A stretch of 64,000 nucleotides of DNA from Laetiporus sulphureus 93-53 (lineage: Eukaryota; Basidiomycota; Agaricomycetes; Polyporales; Laetiporaceae). The DNA lies in NCBI RefSeq assembly GCF_001632365.1, contig NW_024468518.1, positions 186,877 to 250,876 on the forward strand, in the 5' to 3' direction. The position numbers and the translations under genes were made by a program. Under the pieces are notes generated by a model. That model ran no database searches. It was given only the letters and a program-made list of their open reading frames with translations, and was not told the DNA's origin. Positions 1 through 11,089 of this stretch are shown here, one piece after another; the stretch's first letter is position 1, and the number at the start of each line of letters is the position of its first letter.

Positions 1-1
1 T

Positions 2-2164
2 GGTGACATAGAAAACGTCGCTGGATTCTTGTGGCGATTGCTGGATGAAGGACTTCATCTGAAGGAAAAAACAGTTCTTCGACAAGGTGTACCCAATTAT
101 CTGCACAAGCATTGTCCAAACGGATGGTTGACACTGGACGCAGACTTTAGGCAGGAGTTTCAGATGTATCCCATCTTTCTTGATATATTCCGCTCTATCA
201 AGAAGGATTTCCAGGATATCATACCAGGGAAGATCAAGGGTACAGCAAAGAACGTGTACAATGTGAAGCAACGTCACTCCGTGTCAAAATTAGCTACCAG
301 CCCAGATTTTGTGGTGCATGGCGACAGTTGCCATATTTGTTCTGAGCCTATGGGGCCCAAATATTGTCATGCGTGTAGCTTTGTTGACTTCAAGTTGGAT
401 CATGACACGAACAGGCAAAAGAACAGGTTACAGCTCGCTGCATATGTCCGCCAAGCTCTCATTGACCAACCGGATCGTCACTTCATATTGTCGTTCATCA
501 TAACTAATAAGTGACTTCAGATTTATGGATACGATAGAAGTGGCGGATGGTACTCTGACTTGGTCAATTTCCACACCCATCACCATCTCCTCATTCTCGT
601 GATTCTCATTCTCCTATGGTCTGATGAAGTATTTAGAGATTCTGATATCATGTTCTATCCAACAGCACACATCCCTCCAAAGATCGAGGCCACAATTACA
701 TTGCGGGATTTCAATATTATTCCTCAGGTTGTGGAGGTTGTCGACCAGAAAGTGCAGACCACAAAAGATGACATCGTCATGAACGCGACGCGCTACACTC
801 GTTGCCGTACAATTCAATCGTGTGAGACGACCTGCTGGTTCGAGATTGTCAGAGATAGTTGCTTTACGTGCATCTTGAAGGATTACTGGCATGCAGTTAA
901 TCGATCCTCAGAGGCACAGACATTGTCATGTGCCTTGGATCTCAATGGAGTAGGCCAATTGGTGGCGTTCAAGGAAGGAGAGAGGGTTTCTGACATACGG
1001 GGGAAGCAATTTCTTATCAAGCCCACTTTATTTTCGCTCGAGAAACATGACACTGATAGAAGTGTCGAAACCTCTTACGCCACTGACCGCATTCGATGCC
1101 AACTCCTACTTGAATGATACAATGGACCATTATCGTGCACGTCGGACCCTCGGACATTCCTCATAGCATTTCACGACTGCATCTGTGGTAAGTCATGTGA
1201 TAAATGTAAGTGACCTTGTCACGTCTAACTATCAGATAGGGCACAGGAACTTGCTCTTGAAATGAAAAATTCTCCACCGTGATGTCAGCATCAACAATCT
1301 GATGTATTTTCCTACTAAGCGGCAGTACAATATGGAGAAAATCATTGATTTGGACCTGGCGGCCGACGTCGAGAAGCTGTGGAGTTTGGATAAGGATGGC
1401 GGAGCAACTGCAGGTGATTTGCAAATGGTGAGCATATTCCTTCATTTAAGCGATGCTCACTTACTTATGGCTTTGTGTATGTCAAGGGCACGTGCACATT
1501 CCAATCAGTGAAAGTACTGTTTACTACTGATGATAACATCTCTATTTTTGACCTGCATGATCATATGGATGATCTGGAGTCATTCTTCTATGTGTTTGCA
1601 TATTATTGTGCCGTGCTGGAGAGGCCGACAAAGGATGTGCAGCCAGTTGCTATGTTACAGGTTGAAAAATTCAAGATTTGGGGTGATATCACCGAGCGCG
1701 CAGAACAGTGCACAGATTCGAAGGTGTCAGCATTGACCAATCCAAGCTGGCTGTCATTGTTCCAGGTGACACCTTACATGCATAATGCGTGGACATTGGT
1801 TTCGGAACCAATGCGAGACTTTCTGCATACTCGCGTCGCCTTAGTTCACAAAGCAGAAAATCAAAAGCAACCAATTCCATAGTTGGGAATAGATGAAAAG
1901 CTCGCACAAGCAGCTTGCGACTATGAAAGATTCATCCACATCTTGAACGAGGCAATTGATTGGCTTGGAGACCCTCAGGACCTCCAAAGCATTGTGGAAT
2001 CTGTTGAACCCGTTCTTTGCCTTGAAGATGTCCCACCATCTGACGACGTCAGCTCCTCCATGACACACATTGACCCTATGATGCACGTCGACCCTACGAT
2101 GCATGTCAGCCCTACGATGCACGTCAGCCCTATAACACATCTTCACCCACCACAACCAACATGA
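2..2164 (+). pseudogene. FunK1-type protein kinase relic, 5' end outside window
   Basis: This is a fungal-type (FunK1) protein kinase, a family greatly expanded in Agaricomycetes; its substrates are largely unknown. The frame is open from base 2, so the gene starts upstream of the window. The N-terminal part has the RLQLAAYVRQ and YGYDRSG segments usual before the kinase domain. The catalytic loop HRDVSINN is at about 1278-1301. The DFG equivalent IDLDLA is at about 1346-1363, and HDHMDDLESFFYVF at about 1555-1596. GT-AG introns are likely near 1180-1240 and 1428-1474. Three in-frame stops break it: TGA 512-514, TGA 1263-1265 (just before HRD) and TAG 1880-1882. The two TGAs sit where Arg (CGA) would fit. 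The tail (2060-2140) is a short peptide repeat. The family call is firm; the gene is almost certainly dead. Confidence 0.85.
2060..2140 (+). repeat. 18-bp tandem repeat in kinase tail
   Basis: About four and a half copies of an 18-bp unit encode a repeating hexapeptide of the form [DS]-P-[TM]-M-H-V at the C terminus of the kinase relic. Copies start at 2060, 2078, 2096 and 2114. Differences between copies are mostly C/T or G/A. Confidence 0.8.
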
Positions 2165-3984
2165 TCCCTTGCTGCTGGAGTAAATGCTTCAGTAATTCAT
2201 CGTATGAGGCAACTGCACAGCCCAGGAGTGCCGACGATGAGCTCTAGAGTTATGCAACCAGCCCCAACCCGAACAGTGACCAGAGCAATGACCCGAACAG
2301 CAACACCGTCAACCTGAACAGTGACAATGACCCAAACAATGACCCGGACGATCATTGAGACATTTCAGTCGATGTCACGAGTACCCCCGTGAGTTTCAGA
2401 GCATCATCAGGGCTGCCCCACCTGGAAGTAGCGAGTTCGGTAGGTGGGTGTGGGCAGGTGTGTCGATGCATTGTGATCAGCACACTATTAATATGTATGT
2501 ATTCACGTGTATATATTTGCGTGTATAGTATAAAAACATTAGAAATGCGATATTTCGTGCCATTGTTATCATCACTGCTGCTCCTGCATGACCCATCAAG
2601 TCTCGAGTGCTAGCTGGTTATGTGACATTGTCAGAACCATGCAAGGAGAAACGGGTCAATACCCACTAGTGCTTTCTTAATATTTTTTGGATAATCCCGC
2701 CCTTGACGGACTGAGTGTTGACCAGCAATATGTGATGAGGTATACTTGACGCGGAGATGAATGAAATCACTAATCGGCCATCCGTCATGATATTTGGAGG
2801 CTATATTTGGGTATTCTGCAAGGATCTGGCCATAACATTGTAATGACAACTGTGGACAACATGATGGCATGGCACTCACCAGCTTCATCAATTCCTCGAT
2901 CTTCCTGGCTGGCTGATTGGACATGCTATATCCATGGTCAAGATAATTGGCAACATAACTGTTGACCTTCACCTTCAGTGCCTTATATCACTTTGCGTGC
3001 CAACCGAGGATCACCTGAAGAGCATAGCCGCACTTCAGATAACCAACCTCACCTTCAGGTTTCGAGATGAGACCATCAGAGTTGGGTTCTGTGACAGTGA
3101 CAGTATCGTGCATTCCAGCAGTGCCAGTCTCATCATCCATCCTCAGCATCATCCTCGTGATCACTGGTCTAGTATCCTGAATACGTAGGTGGGTGTTGGG
3201 ATGGTCCTGGAGTGGTTTGCCGAGAGTGCATCACTCTGGGGTGAGGGGTTCCATGATGAGAGTGTGCGGGAGTCTTCTTGTGGGTAACGGTCCCCCAGCA
3301 ACATTGTCGGCAATGTCAAGGTTCAGACAGTGGTTTGGTGATGTGAAACCACACCATGGCAGAGGGCGACAGTATGGGTGAGTGTGAGAATGGGTGATGT
3401 GGCAAATCGAGCACAGCTCTATATATATACGAGGAGACTGCCGTACACGTGAAAGTGTGAAAGCTCTGTGTGGATGGCTAGTTCTTTGGGGGAAAAAAGG
3501 GGTGCTGGAGGTCAGATCTTGTTCAGTCATTGATGCGAACATGTGAAGGAATCTTAGAATGAATATTAGAATGCACCAGCAGCTTTAAGCTCAGTCTGTT
3601 ATTGTCGGCATTGGTCGCTGGGCGGTTATTGTCAGCATCGGTTGCACTGGACATTTATTGTCAGCGTGGAGTCGGTGGTCATTCTTGACTATCCCTGTAT
3701 GTTATTGTCAGAGTGTCCTTTGATTATTGTCAGAGTGTCCTTTTGTCCGAGTGTCCTTTGTCCTTCGATTCTGTATTGCATAAAGGGGCCTATGAGTACC
3801 CCATCTCACCTTGCCCGTGCATCATTCTTCATTCTTCACTCAGCAGTGTCGACCACTGAGTAGTACTATCGCACTACTATTGTCATTACCTGTGTTGTGC
3901 TCAATGCAGAATCAGAACGTCATGACATCCACTCAATCCATTCGCTCCATTGCAGCCATTGCACTGGGCATTTAAGACCACAAC
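2165..3984. other. Intergenic stretch without a recognisable gene
   Basis: No supported gene. A low-complexity Asn/Asp/Ser/Thr-rich stretch lies at 2250-2355 (repeats of the type cccgaacagtgacc). A TATA-like tatatatata lies near 3421. A spaced TTATTGTC repeat lies at 3599-3732. Open frames here are short and match nothing I know. Confidence 0.5.
3599..3732 (+). repeat. Spaced TTATTGTC[AG]G motif, five copies
   Basis: The nonamer TTATTGTC[AG]G occurs at 3599, 3626, 3655, 3702 and 3724. The last copies extend into gagtgtcctttg, itself repeated at about 3710-3760. Spacing is irregular (22-47 bp). It could be promoter-like or an old LTR remnant; no coding potential is seen. Confidence 0.5.
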
Positions 3985-3999
3985 CAATCCAGCTACCAG

Positions 4000-5084
4000 T
4001 GCAGGACTCGCATTGTAGACATTGGGCAGGTCGTGTATACCATATCCGTGTCTCCTGATGGTCAGATGCTGGCATATGGAGGTATGCTGTGAGACATGGC
4101 ATTAGCGATGGTGTTGACGCAATCTCAGGGAGCATTGGACTGAAAATATGCATGTGCGAGACAACCGAACATGTTCTGGAGCCCAATTACAGCAAGAACG
4201 TCGACAAACAAGTGACAAACTCACAGTGGGCTGATGATGACACTGTGTTATTTGGCACCTCTTATGGATACATTCACATATTTATGAAAGATAAAGAGGT
4301 GACTGTCGCAATTTTCACCTATGCAAGTGCTAAAAATACTTTCATAGCTCGGGTTCTGGCATGAGATACGCGTGCGAGTCAACTGCGGAAGCGAAATTAT
4401 TGCCCTTGCCACAACAATTCTGAAAGAAAGTCATCGCATTGCTGCCAGCACAACAGATGGCCAAGTCTGTTACTTTGACTGGGCCCATGGGTGAGCACTG
4501 CAGAAACACTTTCATGTCAACACATGGAGTATGATCCTGAGAGCATTGTCATTCCCAGATGAAGGGAACGTGTGGATGTTCAGTCTCCATGATGGCCATA
4601 TGTGAGCCGCCAGCATCTGAGCTAGTTTTTACAAGCTCACAACAATGATAATAGGTGCTCCATCAGCATCTAAACAGGGAAGATCTCGTCGAAACCCAGA
4701 CAGATGACCGATGTGATGTGAGTGATTATGACGGAATGTGCATCGATGTATACCACACACCTACACATGACCATTCACAGAGGCTATGCTACCATTGATG
4801 AAGACAAGGGTGTGGTGCTCGTCAATCACATGGATGGTTTTAGTTTGCACCAGATGAATTTTGGACTGGAGGTCGCAACCTACACAGCAGGTGAATCGCA
4901 AATGACCTTGCCTAAACCAGTCATTTTTGGCGAATCCTCACATGTAGTGATCGCCGGCAGTGATTACGGGAAGGTCTACGTCTTCGACAAAAAGGGTGGT
5001 GAACTGATAGATGTACTGGGGCATGCACCCAAGGGCTTGGTGCAGAGCATCACAGTGCAAAAGAACTCTTTGCACCTCAAATGA
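4000..5084 (+). pseudogene. WD40-repeat protein, multi-exon, probably decayed
   Basis: At least four beta-propeller blade signatures are readable: VYTISVSPDGQMLAYGG (about 4034-4082), SQWADDDTVLFGTSYGYIHIF (one blade, about 4222-4284), SHRIAASTTDGQVCYFDW (about 4431-4482) and SSHVVIAGSDYGKVYVFD (about 4934-4988). WD40 proteins are usually scaffolds, so no specific role can be assigned. Introns with GT-AG ends fit at about 4083-4129 and 4300-4349 and keep the frame open across the first three blades. After the third blade the frame meets TGA 4492-4494, which is either a decayed Arg codon or part of a GTGAGC donor. I could not build a clean splice from there to the last blade. The start codon is uncertain. 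The family call is good; intactness is doubtful. Confidence 0.65.
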
Positions 5085-6286
5085 ATCATACTAATGCCTA
5101 CGTAGACACACTGGAATGGAAAAATCTCGAAGATCATTTGCGCTTCATCCTCGAATAATGCACCCTCAATATCTATATGGGAGAGGACCCTGCCGACACG
5201 ACACACATGTTTGAGTGAGGAGACCACACATCCACTGCTTCGATAGTCCAGAAAAGTCTGCTTTGGACTGGGACCTGGAGATGCAGCTGGGAACATCAAT
5301 GCGGGGACTACTGTCTCCTAAAATGTCTTCATAGTCCTCATACGTGCCATTTCTGAAGGTTTGATGGTAATGATATTTCTCATTGGGTTGCTGGCAATCT
5401 TCAAAGGAGAGGTGGGTCTGTGGTCATCTACATCATGTGAAGTTCTCAATCAAGCCTTCATAGATGACCGAAGGACTGGATATGACAGAGTGGTGGAGGA
5501 TCCACATTCATCAATGGGTGATATGCTTCTTAGTACATCTCATGTAGCATGAGCTGAAGCATCGAGGACACCAAATATTGAATCACAGATATGAACAGAA
5601 AATGTGAACTCACCTATCAGTATCCATGATTTTACATGCCATGGAGGGTTTCCGCTCTAAGCAAAGTCATCGGACATAGCCATCTCTGCAGTCATAGCTA
5701 TCTCAGCGGTCAACACCGTTGAGACATGGACATGATCATGAGATTCATCAGTCCTAGCGGTCAACACCACTAGGATGAGGAGTATGAGACGTGAAGAGTC
5801 CTAGCAGTCAACACCGCTAGGACAGAAAGAGAAGACGTGAAGAGGCATGGGAGAGTGTGGGAATGATCATGAGAAAGGAGGGACCTCAGCTGATTATGGA
5901 ACTAGCATTGGCACCTAAGCTGATGACTAAGCTGGTGACTAATCTGGTCAGCCAACTCACATTCACGTGCTGACTCTTCGCGCACTGACTCACTCCTTTA
6001 CTCCATTCCTCGTACCTCGAAAGCTCACACCGGTGTTGACCATTGTGAGTTCCTCACCCTCGAATCTCAAAGCTCGTATCAGTGTTGACCGTTGCAAGTT
6101 CCTCCCCCTTGCAAAGCTCCGGTGTTGGCAGCAGTCAATACGTACCCATTGCCCTCCTGCTCGCCAACCCAAATTTGTTTCCAATTGTTTCAATGTCTTC
6201 CGTAAGTGTCCAGAAAAAAGTCATCAGTTCATCTGATTTATTGTTTGTAATAGGTGACCCTCAGCATGTTCATTTACAATGGGTGA
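5085..6286. other. Non-coding stretch with palindrome cluster
   Basis: No convincing gene. The notable content is a set of imperfect palindromes built on GGTCAACACC between 5702 and 6128, annotated separately. Short open frames (5361-5552, 5967-6236) have no recognisable similarity. Confidence 0.5.
5702..6128. repeat. Cluster of GGTCAACACC palindromes and inverted copies
   Basis: Three hairpin-capable units lie at 5702-5723, 5752-5775 and 5799-5822. The form is TCCTAGC[AG]GT-CAAC-ACC[AG]CTAGGA; the first has CTCA instead of CCTA. The core GGTCAACACC reappears as its reverse complement at 6032-6041 (GGTGTTGACC) and 6081-6090 (AGTGTTGACC), and in part at 6119. The last copies share flanking aGTTCCTC. 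Possible binding-site array or MITE debris. Confidence 0.6.
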
Positions 6287-8525
6287 GCGTTCTCGTCACC
6301 CACGCGCACTGAGTTTCTCGCAGATGGTCCACCCTCTTCCATTATCCTCAATGATCGCTGGGATATCTGCAGATGGGCAAGGAATGATTGCCCAGAGCTT
6401 GCATTTTTCCTGAAGGTGTCACACTTCCCGGAGCCATTTTTCAAGATGCTGCCTTTGCTGCAACAAAAGGATATACCATTGGAGGAAAAGCAAAATGGAG
6501 AGACAACTTTGTACTGAGTTGCTACAGCGGAGAAGTGGCGCACCCTCGAGGAGCTGCTTGTGCTGGCGTGGAATGTGCTGAATGCCGCCGCTGCAGTGTT
6601 GGTCAGCTTGGAGGCTCCCACTTTCCGTGGACCCTCCTCCGAGCGCTATATGGAGTGGCTGCCGGATCAGACCATTGTTCACAAATGGGCTTTCTTCGCT
6701 TGCAAAAAGTTCATATACCACATCACAGTGATCTCCTTCTACATTGCCGTCATCTGGTGCAAGTCGCAGGATGCACACAAATGGTATTACATCCTTGTTG
6801 AGAATGGGCTGCAGGGCCACATTGCTGATCAGCTATCATCAAGTGTTCTGGCTGACTTCAGCTCAAATAATCCACGTGCGGGCATGTTCATCGATCCTTT
6901 CCATTGCAATTGGTATCAATGGATTCCTGCTCTCATCATTGCCAATGTCCCTGTCTTCATTGACTGGGGTCCTGTAGAGTCGATCAAACCAGACCCTGGC
7001 ATATATGGCACGGGAGGTTTGTGGCCAACAGCATCTGCCATTAGCACGGCATGAGATGTGTCTCCTCGTCCTCTCTGGCGCAATCTTACAATAATGCAGT
7101 CACACTTCTTTGTCCCGTTGTCAATTTCTCGCACACATGATACTGCTATAGCAGGTTGAGCATCATCATCTTCCATCTGGGGTACATCCACCAGCCTTGA
7201 TGCATCACCACTATCTTCCTCCAATGTCACGCACCATACGTCTATTGCAGACCGTGCATCTACAGGCAAAGACCTTCTTCCATCTATGAGCAAGGACTCT
7301 ACGAGCAAAGGCCCTCTGCCACACCACCATTCTTCAACTAAGAAGCTGTACATGTGGAATGGCTCCTCCATTTATGAGGGGGAGAAATTGCCATCTCCTC
7401 CAAAATATATGGATGGTGAGACATCTGGTGCCTTTTTTGCACACTGCGCTGCCTACAGAGCACAGTATATTTTCGAGTTCGAGTCACCGCGTCAAAAACT
7501 GTCTCAACAGAACAGGGAGAACAATGCGAAACAGTATCAGATCAGCACAAAGGGACACAATGAGATCTTCAAGTGGCTCTTCGATTCAGAGAGCATGAAG
7601 TGGAAGCGAAATCATCTGCAGTGCAGAGAGTGCCTGAGCACATGGAAAATGTATAATTTGGCCTGCAAACGCTATGATTCTGTCACCCAGGAGTGGAATG
7701 TTGTGTATTTTCTTGAGTATAAACCCAAGCTCATAAGCATGACGGAGGCCTATAGCATGGTGGAGACTTCAGATGATGAGGACGACAATCTCGATTGGGA
7801 TCATCAGCCCGACCAGATGTTCTTCAGTGATGATGACTTCAAGCTCAATCCTTTGCCGCTGAATGATCAGACGTATCATTACGAGGACAAGGACGAGGAT
7901 GAGATCGAGGCAGCTCCTCATGAGGATGAGATCGAGGCAGCTCCTTATGAGGACGAAATCGAGGCAGCTCCTCATGAGGACGAGGTCGAGGTTGAGGCAG
8001 CTGCTCCTCATGAAGATGAGGACAAAGTACCTGGCACTCCTCAGGCTGGATCTGAAGATGGTGAGCTTCCGAGCGATATGCAATATCTCGCTGATGACGA
8101 GCAAAAGATATCCGACGTGATCGATTTCTGTCGACAACGCCTGCAGAGCCATTGGTTACTTCCTGTCTGAGCACGGTTCTGACATTGTAACCAGTGACAA
8201 GGTGGATGAAAACTCCTTCACTGCCTGGGTCTCTCAGATGATCGTCTAGCTGAAAGGTCTTCCTGCTGACTGGTGGCTGCTTCATCTAACCTCACACCAT
8301 CTTCTTCGCACACAGCTGGATAAGTCAGAATTGTGCATCATCTCCCTTCACAGACCTGACACCCGATGCAACATCAGAGAATTGTGGGGCATAGATGAGC
8401 GACAATTCCCGAGATGCAAGCGAATGTGGATCATTGCTGTTGAAAACCCATCTACAGCTCTCGCTACTGCCCTCACTGTCCAGAACGTCGAGGATGCTGC
8501 ACGGTTCATGGTGGCATCAGATTAG
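6287..8525 (+). pseudogene. Uncharacterised basidiomycete protein with acidic repeat, broken
   Basis: One reading frame runs from about 6287 to 8170 and is interrupted only by three TGAs (6515, 7052, 7157). All three fit lost CGA Arg codons, because the sequence reads smoothly across them. A frameshift near 8150 and a TAG (about 8248) precede a continuation to 8525. The first half contains WNVLNAAAAVLV, RYMEWLPDQTIVHKWA, a hydrophobic FIYHITVISFYIAVIW and GMFIDPF.CNWYQWIP. The middle is Ser-rich. The C-terminal half has a CREC motif and a 27-bp repeat encoding EDEIEAAPH. I believe this belongs to an Agaricomycete-restricted family of unknown function, but I cannot name it. The 5' end is unresolved: a GT-AG intron near 6283-6323 is plausible but does not give a clean frame. 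Confidence 0.55.
7895..8011 (+). repeat. 27-bp coding tandem repeat (EDEIEAAPH)
   Basis: Units start at 7895, 7922, 7949 and 7976, the last expanded by 9 bp. The encoded nonapeptide is E-D-E-[IV]-E-A-A-P-[HY]. It lies in an acidic, probably disordered segment of the protein above. Confidence 0.85.
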
Positions 8526-8671
8526 ATTATTTGACAATTGATTGTCAGGGTATTCCTGAAACACAATCAACAGGCACGACCTTCCACACCCTTGCCTACT
8601 CTCCGGAGATCACTCAAAGATTCAGACAATGACAAGTAATGCACGATCCTCGTCCACGAATTTGACTCATC

Positions 8672-9157
8672 ATGCGTTACGCCAATTACCAGTTCACATC
8701 ACTGGACTATCAAGCGTACGAGGCTGCCCGCGACTTTCTGTTGCTGAGCCAATCACGGGTCACTCGTGCTGCACTGCTGCAGGGAGGAATAGTGTGGTGC
8801 TTGGCCCTTGAAACGCTTCAGCCCGGTGTGATACTCGGCGGTCCAGATGACTTCACACTTATGCGGGGTATCAGGTTTCAGTTTGTCGACAGCATTGGCA
8901 ACGTCTACGTTGATGATGATCTCTCAAGTGACAAGGTCAGTGTTATTGTTGGAACGTATATCCGCTCATCTCGTGATCCATTTTCGCCATATCTCACGAA
9001 TGCTTCCTTTCTGATGTGGTGGCCTGAGCTGGCAGTATTTGAGAGCAGGTTTCTCAACTTTGGGTGGTGGAGTCCAATCACTGAGAGCTGGTTTCATGAC
9101 CTTCGTGACGGCTACTGCAAGGGCAATCATTCGCCATGCATTAATACAGAATGGTGA
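8672..9157 (+). CDS. Uncharacterised Agaricomycete protein (GGIVW.LA family)
   Basis: A 161-residue open frame contains SRVTRAALLQGGIVWCLALE, then a GPDDFTLMRG..FQFVD segment, DDDLSSDKVSVIVGTY and a Trp-rich end LMWWPELAVFESRFLNFGWW. These blocks resemble a recurrent hypothetical protein family in Agaricomycete genomes with conserved GGIVWRLA and WWPK...W motifs. Its function is unknown and I know of no named domain. No stop interrupts this segment, but the usual N-terminal region is missing or lies in another frame (8629). The coding signal appears to move to another frame after 9157 (ARLGIETNG...). It may therefore be a partial gene. It follows the repeat-protein relic on the same strand. 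Confidence 0.5.
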   Translation: MRYANYQFTSLDYQAYEAARDFLLLSQSRVTRAALLQGGIVWCLALETLQPGVILGGPDDFTLMRGIRFQFVDSIGNVYVDDDLSSDKVSVIVGTYIRSSRDPFSPYLTNASFLMWWPELAVFESRFLNFGWWSPITESWFHDLRDGYCKGNHSPCINTEW

Positions 9158-10263
9158 AGCTCGCTTAGGAATTGAGACAAACGGGCTCATATATTCACGA
9201 CAAGCAGCTCATCTGCTGCGTGGTCCTTCCTGCAGTCATATTGCAAGCATGAATGATTGCTGTTGCCATCATGACATTGTTCAGTAGTCATGTACTGTAT
9301 GTGGATTAGAATCAGACTTCTTTGCGTGCAATGTAACATTTCATTTTTGTCTATGCATAGGAGTAATAATCTCTCCAGCATCATGGTTATCGACAATCCT
9401 GTGCCCGCAATGGCTACGAAGATCGGCCGTGCCTTAGCCATCTTTGAGTTGAACGATGGGATGATCGCGTGCTCAACGACCGATCAGCATCCCACTGAGC
9501 GACCGATGACTGGCTTTTGAGTGGCCACAAATCAGCCGATGAGCGGAAAATTGAACAACATTTGAGCTTCAGTTCCAGCAAACATGAGAGTGAACATCAC
9601 TGCAGTTCCCATAGTTTTTCTCTTAGTGGACAGTTCGAACCTTAACCCAAGACAACAATTAAGATTTTATCATTGATTTTACCGAGGATACCATTTCTAT
9701 CCTAAGTCGGTTTGCCTTTTCTGATATTGTTTCTGCTGCCAACCTGGCTGAGCTGTTGGACTGTCAGCCAAATCAGAAGAGCTAATAAGATAAGAACTGT
9801 TCTATCAAGTCCTATCTAGGAAAACAGCTGCGATGTCCTTCAAGAGATATTATCCTAGAACATTTCATATGTTTATTCAAATTCTGTCACTACTTTTGTC
9901 CCGGATCAAATGACAAAACTCCTGACGTGAATATACTATCAGTGGCCCCATAATGCAATTGCAACCCTAATGCAATTCACGTCTTTCCTGTCTAAATAAT
10001 GCGTTCAAAAATCTGAAAAATTCACACAATGTACATGCAAGTATTATAGTCAATGCTGTCTATTCAGATTTTTGGCATTGCATGTGTTATGAAGCGTTCC
10101 CTGGGAACCTTCAGTCACGTGTGCTTTCTCACATGTAGTAGCCCCTCACTCATTGGGCAGAGACAATAGATGTTACTCGTACCATCCCGTTAGCAGTAGA
10201 AGACTGCCAGCAAAGGTTTACAGTGTTGTTCTCAGATATAGCCAAGACAGAGTTAGTGTTGTT
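9158..10263. other. Intergenic stretch, no recognised gene
   Basis: A few short open frames (9290-9520 plus, 10150-10332 minus) have no recognisable similarity. AT-rich, non-repetitive sequence leads up to the hAT terminus at 10264. Confidence 0.45.
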
Positions 10264-10424
10264 CAAGGCCAGGCTTGAAAGCCCAAGCTGGGCCAAGCCA
10301 AGCCCGGCCAAGTCACCGAAAGCTGAGCCCAAGCCCTCTCTGAGCCTCTACGGAGGCCCGACTTTCAATTGGGGAAAGTCTGAGCCCACGACTCTAAGCC
10401 CAGGCTTTCAGCCACAATAGATGC
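10264..10424 (+). repeat. hAT left terminus and subterminal repeats
   Basis: The terminal CAAGGCCAGGCTTG is followed by several AGCCCAAG, AGCCCGGCCAAG and TGAGCCCAAGCC units up to about 10424. They mirror the right end at 30771-30905. Such arrays are typical transposase-binding regions of hAT elements. Confidence 0.75.
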
Positions 10425-11089
10425 TCAGGCACAGCAACATAGATGCTCTTCCGAAAAGAGAGACAGGGCATCACGTGCCGCTAGATGAGGAGGCCACACA
10501 ATCAATTTCGGTCACTCTCGGTCCTCCCTTGCCACCTCTTGCTGCCTAGCCTATGTTCTCGAGCCAACCCCACGCATTGCCGCTGTTGTCAACACTCATA
10601 TCTCAGTGGTGATCTCATAATGCTCACCACCCTGTGAGATTGCCTCATGTAGGATGTACTCAACAAACATGGAATGTGAGAAGGTTCGTCCCCTGGCCTG
10701 CTTTGTCCATCACAAATCATAATGTTAAAGCAAGTTCACCATCTTGCAGGTGTTCTGTTCATTTTTTTCATTTGTTGTAGATAGTACCCTTCGGAGCCTC
10801 TGTATACCATGCCAGTTGGTAATCAAATATGCGAAAGGCTCGTTACCCCAAAACATCGTCAGTGAGTAACAAAATATCCATGTGATCTGCCCCCTTTTTT
10901 GTTGACTCACTCTCTTATCTGACCATTTCTGGGAACAGTCACCACTTCACACTCTGACCATTTGCACTCATTTACATGTCATCTAATTTTGGTCTGGATG
11001 AGCTTCCTTCCAGGCTCAGGTACATCTCAATTCGTCATGCCTAATCATAGTAGACGAGCTAATTTTGTGGTTCCATTATAGATGATGGA

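Noticed and set aside
5701..5822. CRISPR-like array
   Set aside because: The units are palindromes with irregular spacing, only three in direct order, in a eukaryotic genome.
512..7159. TGA reassigned to Arg (alternative genetic code) or programmed readthrough
   Set aside because: TAG and TAA stops, frameshifts and lost catalytic residues also occur, and G2 has CGG or AGA where G1 has TGA. Decay explains all of these; no nuclear fungal code reads TGA as Arg.
6419..7371. Minus-strand frames opposite the uncharacterised repeat protein
   Set aside because: The plus-strand frame reads continuously through with motif-like content; the antisense frames do not join.
7845..8285. Minus-strand His/Pro/Arg-rich frames over the acidic repeat
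   Set aside because: Shadow of the GAG/GAT-rich coding repeat on the plus strand.
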